This document shows positions 34,094 to 39,748 of a DNA stretch of 39,748 nucleotides, in pieces. The first letter of the stretch is position 1, and each line of letters starts with the position of its first letter. The notes under the pieces are model-generated. The model saw only the letters and a program-made list of their open reading frames with translations, made no database searches and was not told where the DNA came from. A program made the translations under genes and the position numbers. Origin of the DNA: Acidimicrobiales bacterium (GTDB lineage: Bacteria; Actinomycetota; Acidimicrobiia; Acidimicrobiales; VFJN01); NCBI GenBank assembly GCA_035316325.1, contig DATHJB010000091.1, positions 1-39,748 on the forward strand, written 5' to 3'.

Positions 34094-35962
34094 TTACCGG
34101 CGGGCGGGCCCCCGGTGGAGGGTGTCGTAGACCGCCTCGGCGACGGTGTCGGGCAGCCACGAGAGCGCCTTCAGGTCGTCGAGGCCGGCCCTCGCCACAC
34201 CCCGCGCGCCCCCGAGCTCCCTCAGCAGGCGGGTCTTGCGGGTGGGCCCCAGGCCGGGGACGTCGTCGATGACCGACTGCGTCATCCGCTTGCCCCGCAG
34301 CTGGCGGTGGTAGGCGATGGCGAAGCGGTGGGCCTCGTCGCGGATGCGCTGCAGGAGGTACAGCGCCTCGGAACCGCGGGGGATGCGCACCGGCTCGCTC
34401 TGGCCGGGCACGAACACCTCCTCGAAGCGCTTGGCCAGCGACGCCACCGGGATCTCCTCGTCGAGACCCAGCTCCTCCAGCACCCGGACGGCCACGCCGA
34501 GCTGCCCCTTGCCGCCGTCGACCAGCAGCAGCTGGGGCGGGTAGGCGAACTTCCCCGGGCGCTCCGACGCCGGACGCCCCCGCTCGCTCAGGTAGGCGGT
34601 GAGGCGGCGGGTCAGCACCTCCTCCATGGCGGCGAAGTCGTCGTTGCCCGGCACCTCCTTCACCTTGAAGCGCCGGTACTCGCTCTTGCGGGGCAGCGCG
34701 TCCTCCATCACCACCATCGAGCCGACGTAGTCGCTGCCCTGGATGTGGCTCATGTCGTAGCACTCGATGCGCAGCGGGGCCTCGGGCAGGCCGAGCGCGT
34801 CCTGCAGCTCGTTGAGCGCCTTGGCCCGGGAGTTGTGGTCCGACGCCCGGCGCAGGCGGTGGCGGGTGAACTCCTCGGCGGCGTTGCGGGTGACGGTGTC
34901 CTGCAGCTCCTTCTTGCCGCCCCGCTGCGGCACCCGCAGGTCGACCCGCGAGCCGCGGAGGTGGGTGAGCCAGTCGCCGTACAGCTCGGGGTCGTCGGGC
35001 TCGGTGGGGAGCAGGACCGCCTTGGGGATGCCGAGGGGCGGGTCGTCGTAGAGGCCCTCGAGGATGTCGCCCACCAGCTCGCCGGGGCCGACGTCCTCCA
35101 CCTTGTCGACCACGAAGCCCTTGCGGCCCACCACCCTCCCCCGGCGCACGAAGAACACCTGGACGGCGGCCTCAAGGTCGTCCTCGGCGATGCCGACGAC
35201 GTCGAGGTCCTCGTTGCGCTCGGCCACCATCTGCTGCTTCTCGATGGCCTTGCGGACGCTCGTGAGGCGGTCGCGCAGCCGGGCGGCGCGCTCGAACTCC
35301 AGCAGCGACGCCGCGTCGTGCATCTCGTTCTCGAGGCGCCGGACGATGGCGTCGGTGTCGCCGTCGAGGAACTCCAGCAGCTCGTCGACCAGCACGTCGT
35401 AGCTCGCCTTGTCGATCTCGCCGACGCACGGGCCCGAGCACTTCTCGATGTGGAACAGCAGGCAGGGGCGGCCCAGCTGCTGGTGGCGGCGGAACTTGGC
35501 GTCGGAGCAGCTGCGGACCGGGAACGTGCGGAGCAGGAGGTCGAGCGTCTCCCGGATGGCGTAGGCGTGGCCGTAGGGGCCGAAGTAGCGGACGCCCTTG
35601 CGCTTGGAGCCGCGCATCACCATCGGGCGGGGCCACTCGTCGGACACGGTGACGGCCAGGAACGGGTAGCTCTTGTCGTCTCTGAGGCGGATGTTGAAGC
35701 GCGGCTGGTGCTGCTTGATCAGCGTGTTCTCCAGCATCAACGCCTCGACCTCGTTGCGGACCTGGATCCACTCGACGGTCTCGGCGCACGTCACCATCGC
35801 CGCGGTGCGGGGCGGCAGGTTCCTGACGTTCTGGAAGTAGTTGCTCAGGCGCGACCGCAGCGACCGTGCCTTCCCGACGTAGATGACACGGCCCTCACGA
35901 TCCTTGAACTGGTAGGAGCCCGGGGAGTCCGGGATCGTCCCTGCCGGCGGCCGTTGAACCAT
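34094..35962 (-). CDS. uvrC: Excinuclease ABC subunit UvrC
   Basis: The product is 622 aa, normal for UvrC. An N-terminal GIY-YIG nuclease (PGSYQFKDREGRVIYVGKA), a four-Cys region, the UVR motif around ENEMHDAASLLEFERAARLRDR, an RNase-H-like nuclease with CYDMSHIQGSDYVGSMVV, and a C-terminal double helix-hairpin-helix (DVPGLGPTRKTRLLRELGG) are in order. It makes the dual incisions of nucleotide excision repair. The ATG at 35962 has no Shine-Dalgarno; TAACGT lies 7 nt upstream, so the mRNA is probably leaderless. Confidence 0.97.
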   Translation of the reverse strand: MVQRPPAGTIPDSPGSYQFKDREGRVIYVGKARSLRSRLSNYFQNVRNLPPRTAAMVTCAETVEWIQVRNEVEALMLENTLIKQHQPRFNIRLRDDKSYPFLAVTVSDEWPRPMVMRGSKRKGVRYFGPYGHAYAIRETLDLLLRTFPVRSCSDAKFRRHQQLGRPCLLFHIEKCSGPCVGEIDKASYDVLVDELLEFLDGDTDAIVRRLENEMHDAASLLEFERAARLRDRLTSVRKAIEKQQMVAERNEDLDVVGIAEDDLEAAVQVFFVRRGRVVGRKGFVVDKVEDVGPGELVGDILEGLYDDPPLGIPKAVLLPTEPDDPELYGDWLTHLRGSRVDLRVPQRGGKKELQDTVTRNAAEEFTRHRLRRASDHNSRAKALNELQDALGLPEAPLRIECYDMSHIQGSDYVGSMVVMEDALPRKSEYRRFKVKEVPGNDDFAAMEEVLTRRLTAYLSERGRPASERPGKFAYPPQLLLVDGGKGQLGVAVRVLEELGLDEEIPVASLAKRFEEVFVPGQSEPVRIPRGSEALYLLQRIRDEAHRFAIAYHRQLRGKRMTQSVIDDVPGLGPTRKTRLLRELGGARGVARAGLDDLKALSWLPDTVAEAVYDTLHRGPARR

Positions 35963-35969
35963 CGATGCC

Positions 35970-35975
35970 ACGTTA
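35970..35975 (-). promoter_or_regulatory. -10-like hexamer of uvrC
   Basis: TAACGT ends 7 nt before the uvrC ATG. This spacing puts transcription start at or beside the start codon, as in leaderless actinobacterial mRNAs. Confidence 0.45.
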
Positions 35976-36007
35976 CGGCTCGGTGATGTCGAGGATGCGC
36001 GGGCTGA

Positions 36008-36108
36008 CCCGAGTCGTTCGTGGTCGCTCCCCCGTTCCCGAGTCGTCCGTGGTCGGAGACCGATCAGAGACGACTCAGCCTCGCCGCCGCGACCACCAAC
36101 GACTCGGG
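36008..36108. repeat. Direct and inverted 20-nt repeat cluster upstream of uvrC
   Basis: CCCGAGTCGTTCGTGGTCGC (36008-36027) recurs with two changes at 36037-36056, and once inverted at 36089-36108 with one mismatch in 20. A partial inverted piece AGACGACTC lies at 36068-36076. Alternative hairpins are possible. The block sits between the DinB-like gene end and the uvrC promoter and could terminate DinB transcription. Confidence 0.7.
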
Positions 36109-36639
36109 CTAACGCCGGGCGTACAGGTCGCGCAGCAGCCCGATCTCCGCGGCGTGGTGGACCAGCTCGTCGAGGACGTGCAGCGCCAGGTCGGTGCGGC
36201 TGTGCTCGGCGTAGATCCCCCACGCCGGCCCCAGCGGCAGCCCGAGGTCGTCGTCGCTCGCGGCCGCCAGCCCGGGCCGCCAGCGCGCGTAGTTCTCGTC
36301 GAGGAAGGCGGGCAGCTCCGTCGTCGTGCCCGGCGGGTCGATCCCACCCGCCCACAGCTGCCCGTCGCCGAACAGCCGATCCCCGAACCGGCCGACGCAC
36401 AGGCCGACCACGTGACCCGTGCGCCAGGCGATCGTGGTCACGGGTGCGGGGTCGGGCGCCGGGCCGAAGCCACCCCCGCCGTCGAGCACCCAGCGGCCGT
36501 CGGCGTCCTGCCGCAGGGTCCAGCAGTCGGCGACCGGCTCCCAGAAGTACTCGTCGTCCGTGAGGCCTGCGAGCCGGCCGGTGAACCGGTCCCACACGTA
36601 GTCGAACACCGCCGTCAGTGACGTACCGATCTCGGACAT
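36109..36639 (-). CDS. DinB/YfiT-like four-helix-bundle protein
   Basis: The product is 176 aa. WRTGHVVGLCVGRF and the C-terminal LHVLDELVHHAAEIGLLRDLY supply the His ligands of the DinB superfamily metal site. WTLRQDADGRWV near the N-terminus is typical of actinobacterial members. Relatives are thiol-dependent (mycothiol or bacillithiol) transferases or of unknown activity. The ATG at 36639 has GGGAGGGG upstream, with TACTTT just before it. It diverges from nadA across 189 nt. Confidence 0.85.
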   Translation of the reverse strand: MSEIGTSLTAVFDYVWDRFTGRLAGLTDDEYFWEPVADCWTLRQDADGRWVLDGGGGFGPAPDPAPVTTIAWRTGHVVGLCVGRFGDRLFGDGQLWAGGIDPPGTTTELPAFLDENYARWRPGLAAASDDDLGLPLGPAWGIYAEHSRTDLALHVLDELVHHAAEIGLLRDLYARR

Positions 36640-36828
36640 GCCCCTCCCAAAGTAGGCCCGATCGACGCACGCGGTGGTCGGAACCCCAGCCGTCCTCGAT
36701 AGATTGCGGGCCACGCCGGCCCGGAAACACCGGCGACATATCAGGCCCTGGGGACGACATCCCCGTGGGAGTGGCGACCGGGCTGTCCCCACCGTCCAGC
36801 ACCAGGGCTCACCTCGGAGGACAAAAGC
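36640..36828 (+). promoter_or_regulatory. nadA upstream region with possible leader structure
   Basis: GGGGAC/GTCCCC and GCCCTGG/CCAGGGC pairs between about 36743 and 36809 can nest into one stem ahead of a clear GGAGG (36816-36820) and ATG. This could be a folded 5' leader. It does not match a riboswitch I can recognise, and GC-rich DNA gives such stems by chance. Confidence 0.3.
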
Positions 36829-37923
36829 ATGCTTCGGCTCCAGATCCCTCTGGTGGACGACTACACCGCCGCGGACACAGACGACCTGAACCAACGGATC
36901 GGCACAGCGAAGGCCACGCTCGGCGACCGCCTGTTCGTGCTCGGCCACCACTACCAGCGCGACGAGATCATCCGGTGGGCCGACGCCCGCGGCGACTCGT
37001 ACCGCCTGGCGGTGCTCGCCCAGCAGCGACCCGCCGCCGAGTACATCGTGTTCTGCGGCGTGCACTTCATGGCCGAGTCGGCCGACATCCTCACCACGGA
37101 CGACCAGAAGGTCATCCTCCCCGACCTCAACGCCGGGTGCTCGATGGCCGACATGGCCGACATCGACGAGGTCGAGGAGGCGTGGGAGGGGCTCGGCGAG
37201 GTGACCGACGTCGAGCGGATCGTGCCGATCACCTACATGAACTCGGCGGCGTCGCTGAAGGCGTTCGTCGGGCGCAACGGCGGGGCGGTGTGCACGTCGA
37301 CCAACGCCCGGGCCGTGCTCGAGTGGGCCTTCCAGCGGGGCGACAAGGTGCTGTTCTTCCCCGACCAGCACCTGGGCCGCAACACCGGCGTCGCCATGGG
37401 CTACGGCCTCGACGAGATGCGGGTGTGGGACCCGCGCCGCGAGCTGGGCGGGCTCACCGAGGCCGACTGCAAGAGCGCCCGCTTCCTGCTGTGGAAGGGG
37501 CACTGCTCGATCCACCAGCGGTTCCGGCCCGAGAACGTGGCCGCCTTCCGGGCCGAGCACCCCGACGGGATCGTGGTGGTCCACCCCGAGGTCCCCCACG
37601 AGACCGTGGTGCTGGCCGACCAGGTGGGCTCCACCGACTACATCATCCGGGCGCTGGAGGAGGTGCCGGCCGGGTCGACCGTCGCCGTCGGCACCGAGGT
37701 TCACCTGGTGAACCGGCTGGCCCAGGAGCACCCGGACAAGACCGTGGTGTCGCTCGACCCGCTGATCTGCCCCTGCTCCACGATGAACCGCATCGACCTC
37801 CCCCACCTGGCCTGGGTGCTGGAGGAGCTGGTCGACGGGCGGGTGCCCAACCAGATCACCGTCGACGCCGACACCGCCGCCCAGGCCCGCGTCGCCCTCG
37901 AACGAATGCTCGACCTGAAGTAG
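36829..37923 (+). CDS. nadA: Quinolinate synthase A
   Basis: The product is 364 aa, of normal length. LGHHYQRDEIIRWAD, NAGCSMADMA (C104), TYMNSAASLKAFVG, FFPDQHLGRNT, WKGHCSIH (C226) and DPLICPCSTMNRIDLPHLAWVLEELV are family motifs; C104, C226 and C316 (or C314) are the likely [4Fe-4S] ligands. It condenses iminoaspartate with dihydroxyacetone phosphate to make quinolinate for NAD. No nadB or nadC is adjacent, so it is a stand-alone gene here. Confidence 0.97.
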   Translation: MLRLQIPLVDDYTAADTDDLNQRIGTAKATLGDRLFVLGHHYQRDEIIRWADARGDSYRLAVLAQQRPAAEYIVFCGVHFMAESADILTTDDQKVILPDLNAGCSMADMADIDEVEEAWEGLGEVTDVERIVPITYMNSAASLKAFVGRNGGAVCTSTNARAVLEWAFQRGDKVLFFPDQHLGRNTGVAMGYGLDEMRVWDPRRELGGLTEADCKSARFLLWKGHCSIHQRFRPENVAAFRAEHPDGIVVVHPEVPHETVVLADQVGSTDYIIRALEEVPAGSTVAVGTEVHLVNRLAQEHPDKTVVSLDPLICPCSTMNRIDLPHLAWVLEELVDGRVPNQITVDADTAAQARVALERMLDLK

Positions 37924-37936
37924 CGGCCACCACCGG

Positions 37937-37971
37937 CCGGGGGTTCGGGTACCCGAACCCCCGGTTCGGGT
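37937..37971. promoter_or_regulatory. Overlapping palindromes between nadA and the ABC transporter
   Basis: A perfect 28-nt palindrome with no loop (half-site CCGGGGGTTCGGGT, 37937-37950) overlaps a second stem ACCCGAACC-CCC-GGTTCGGGT (37951-37971). GGTTCGGGT thus occurs twice flanking its own complement, allowing two mutually exclusive hairpins or a protein-binding operator. It lies 13 nt after the nadA stop and 45 nt before the ATPase start. Confidence 0.65.
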
Positions 37972-38016
37972 GGAGCCTCGATCGACGTGTCGACCCTGGT
38001 CGCGGACGATCGAGGC

Positions 38017-38739
38017 ATGATCCGACTCGACTCCGTCAGCCACGTCTACGGCCGCCGTGACGCCCAGGTGCGGGCCCTCGACGACGTCTCGCTCGAGCTG
38101 CGGACCGGCACGTTCACCGCGGTGATGGGGCCGTCGGGCTCGGGCAAGACCACCCTGCTGCACTGCGCCGCCGGCATGGACCGGCCCACGCGGGGCTCGG
38201 TGTGGTGGGATGGCACCCAGGTCTCCCGGCTGCCCGAGCGCGAGCTCGCCGTCTGCCGTCGCGACCGGGTGGGGTTCGTGTTCCAGGCCTTCAACCTGAT
38301 CCCGTCGATGACGGTCGCCCAGAACGTGGCGCTCCCCAGCCGGCTCGCCGGCACCCGGGTCGACGCCGACACCGTGCGCCGGGCCCTGGAGCACGTCGGC
38401 CTCGCCGACCGGGCCCGCCACCGCCCCGCCCAGCTGTCCGGCGGCCAGCAGCAGCGGGCGGCCATCGCCCGGGCGCTGGTCGGCCGACCCCGGCTCGTCT
38501 TCGCCGACGAACCCACCGGCGCCCTCGACCGCCGCACCGGCCACGAGATCCTGTCGCTGCTGCGGGCCGGGGTCGACGACATCGGCCAGACCTGCGTGAT
38601 GGTGACCCACGATCCGCTGGCGGCCGGGTACGCCGACCGGGTGGTGGTGCTGGAGGACGGTGCCGTCGTCGACGACCTCGACCGCCCCTCCGCCACCCAC
38701 CTCGCCGCGCGGCTGGGCGCCGGGCTGGGAGCAGCCTGA
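38017..38739 (+). CDS. ABC transporter ATPase, MacB/LolD type
   Basis: The product is 240 aa. Walker A GPSGSGKTT, Q-loop FQAFNLIPSMTVAQNV, signature LSGGQQQRAAIARAL, Walker B LVFADEPTGALD and H-loop MVTHDPLAA are intact. The sequence is typical of the MacB/LolD/FtsE-like group that works with FtsX-type permeases. The ATG at 38017 has GAGG upstream; a GTG at 37987 is possible. The permease gene follows after a single base. Confidence 0.95.
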   Translation: MIRLDSVSHVYGRRDAQVRALDDVSLELRTGTFTAVMGPSGSGKTTLLHCAAGMDRPTRGSVWWDGTQVSRLPERELAVCRRDRVGFVFQAFNLIPSMTVAQNVALPSRLAGTRVDADTVRRALEHVGLADRARHRPAQLSGGQQQRAAIARALVGRPRLVFADEPTGALDRRTGHEILSLLRAGVDDIGQTCVMVTHDPLAAGYADRVVVLEDGAVVDDLDRPSATHLAARLGAGLGAA

Positions 38740-38740
38740 C

Positions 38741-39748
38741 GTGCTCCGCCTCGCGGTCGCCCAGATCCGGACCCGACCGACCGCGTTCGTCGCCGTGGCC
38801 GCCACGGCGCTCCTGGCCGTCACCACGATCACCCTGTTCTCGTCGCTGCTCGCCGCCGACATCGCCACCCCCGCCCACCTGAAGGCCGGGGCCGGCACCG
38901 ACGAGGCCCAGCTCGGCACCATCGCCGGTGTGTTCGGCGAGGGGGCGATGCTCGTCGCGCTGCTGGTGATGCTGAACTGCCTCGGCTTCGCGGTCCGCCA
39001 GCAGCTCCCCGACCTGGCGCTGCTCCGCACGGTCGCCGCCACGCCCCGCCAGGTCCACCGGCTGGTCCGGTGGCAGGCGCTGGTCGTCGTGGCCGCGGTC
39101 ACGCCGCCCGGCTGGCTGGCCGGGACGGTGGGTGCCCGCTGGTTCCTCGACGCCCTCCGGCAGCACGGCTACGCCGCGCCCGGCATCGAGATCCCGGCCA
39201 ACCTGCTCCCCCACCTCGTCGCCCTGGCGGCCACGGCCGGCATCGCCGTCGTGGCCGGCGCGCTCGGTGTGCACCGGGTCAACCGCCTCACGCCCGCCGC
39301 GGCCCTGGGCGACACCGCCACCGAGCGCCGCCGTCTGGGGTGGCTGCGGACGGTTCTGGGCGTCCTCGCCCTCGCCGACGCCGGCGCCCTCCTCGGTGTC
39401 AACGTGGCCGCCGGCGGCACCGACGCCGTCGACGGTGCGTTCCTGGCGCTCCTGGTGCTCATGGCCGCGCTCGGCCTGCTCGGCCCCGTGGCGGCGGCGG
39501 TGGCGGCGCGGCTGCTCGGCGTCGTCCCCCGCCGGCTGGCGCCCCGGATCGGCTGGCTGGCCGACGCCAACGTGCGGGGCCACTCCCGGCGGCTGGCGTC
39601 GGCGGTCATCCCGGTGGCGCTGCTGGTCGGGCTGGCCTGCAACTTCCTGTTCGTCGGCCCGACGATCGAGGACGCGTCCACCCCCAACCCGAGCCAGGAG
39701 CTCACCGGGTTCTCCGATCCCGACGAGAACTGGCTGCGGCTGGTGGAG
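38741..39748 (+). CDS. FtsX-like ABC permease, partial at window end
   Basis: At least 336 codons are open from the GTG at 38741 to the window edge. The N-terminus MLRLAVAQIRTRPTAFVAVAATALLAV is the first membrane helix. FGEGAMLVALLVMLNCLGFAVRQQLPDLALLRTVAATPRQVHRLV is the FtsX-like core, in which the permease contacts its ATPase. More membrane segments follow, and a second N-terminal-like block (LADANVRGHSRRLASAVIPVALLVGLA) begins near 39562, so the protein has the duplicated layout of large actinobacterial permeases. Exported substrate unknown; the 3' end is missing. Confidence 0.9.
   Translation, partial: MLRLAVAQIRTRPTAFVAVAATALLAVTTITLFSSLLAADIATPAHLKAGAGTDEAQLGTIAGVFGEGAMLVALLVMLNCLGFAVRQQLPDLALLRTVAATPRQVHRLVRWQALVVVAAVTPPGWLAGTVGARWFLDALRQHGYAAPGIEIPANLLPHLVALAATAGIAVVAGALGVHRVNRLTPAAALGDTATERRRLGWLRTVLGVLALADAGALLGVNVAAGGTDAVDGAFLALLVLMAALGLLGPVAAAVAARLLGVVPRRLAPRIGWLADANVRGHSRRLASAVIPVALLVGLACNFLFVGPTIEDASTPNPSQELTGFSDPDENWLRLVE

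Noticed and set aside
36740..36815. NAD-responsive riboswitch before nadA
   Set aside because: Stems can be drawn, but no conserved riboswitch core was recognised, and such pairing is common at this GC content.
1..39748. Prophage, integrative element or CRISPR array
   Set aside because: No integrase, transposase, phage structural gene, tRNA attachment site or regular repeat-spacer array was found; the encapsulin is phage-derived in fold only.

Overview
The window is a very GC-rich, densely coded chromosomal segment with strong third-position GC bias and many GTG starts. Its gene content points to an actinomycete: an uvrC-rapZ-yvcK-gap-pgk-tpi backbone, a SapB-type lanthipeptide cluster, a family 2B encapsulin, and a likely mix of leaderless and Shine-Dalgarno starts. 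An Acidimicrobiia-like lineage is plausible, but the sequence alone does not settle the taxon. No rRNA, tRNA, CRISPR array, transposase or integrase was seen.

Layout. (1) 84-4656, minus strand: an apparent three-gene operon. It encodes an IspH-polyprenyl diphosphate synthase fusion, then a family 2B encapsulin shell protein with an inserted CRP-like domain, then a DUF4436 membrane protein. This looks like a terpenoid-precursor nanocompartment and is the most unusual system here. (2) 4877-12709: mostly accessory and metabolic genes. These are a DUF3050 protein, a Ser/Thr-rich membrane protein, an AcpH-like protein, a molybdenum sulfite-oxidase-like enzyme with its flavin reductase, a yeast-type cytosine deaminase, a DUF2510 membrane protein, PhzF, an M50-like membrane protease and two overlapping MarR-type regulators. 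(3) 12831-20626: a class III lanthipeptide (SapB/RamS-like) locus. It has a ParB/StrR-type regulator, divergent from a LanKC synthetase, a 45-aa precursor with two Ser-x2-Ser-x3-Cys motifs, and a heterodimeric ABC exporter with one degenerate ATP site. (4) 20591-22815: an MFS transporter, a MobA-like nucleotidyltransferase and SecG. (5) 22962-28922: a five-gene oligopeptide/dipeptide ABC importer operon. (6) 29229-35962: tpiA, pgk, gap, yvcK, rapZ and uvrC. The usual whiA between yvcK and gap is absent, and the peptide importer separates tpiA from secG. (7) 36109-39748: a DinB-like protein, NadA, and an ABC ATPase with an FtsX-like permease cut by the window edge.

How the genes work together. 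The IspH domain makes IPP and DMAPP, and the fused prenyl synthase would condense them. The neighbouring encapsulin is a plausible container. In the lanthipeptide locus, LanKC would dehydrate and cyclise the precursor and the two half-transporters would export it. A hairpin between precursor and exporter could favour peptide over transporter expression, and a perfect 9-bp inverted repeat in the divergent promoter is a candidate regulator site. Several noncoding signals are notable: a diverged repeat of about 115 bp present twice, overlapping palindromes upstream of the last ABC gene, an inverted repeat over the peptide-importer promoter, and -10-like hexamers placed 6-8 nt before several start codons.
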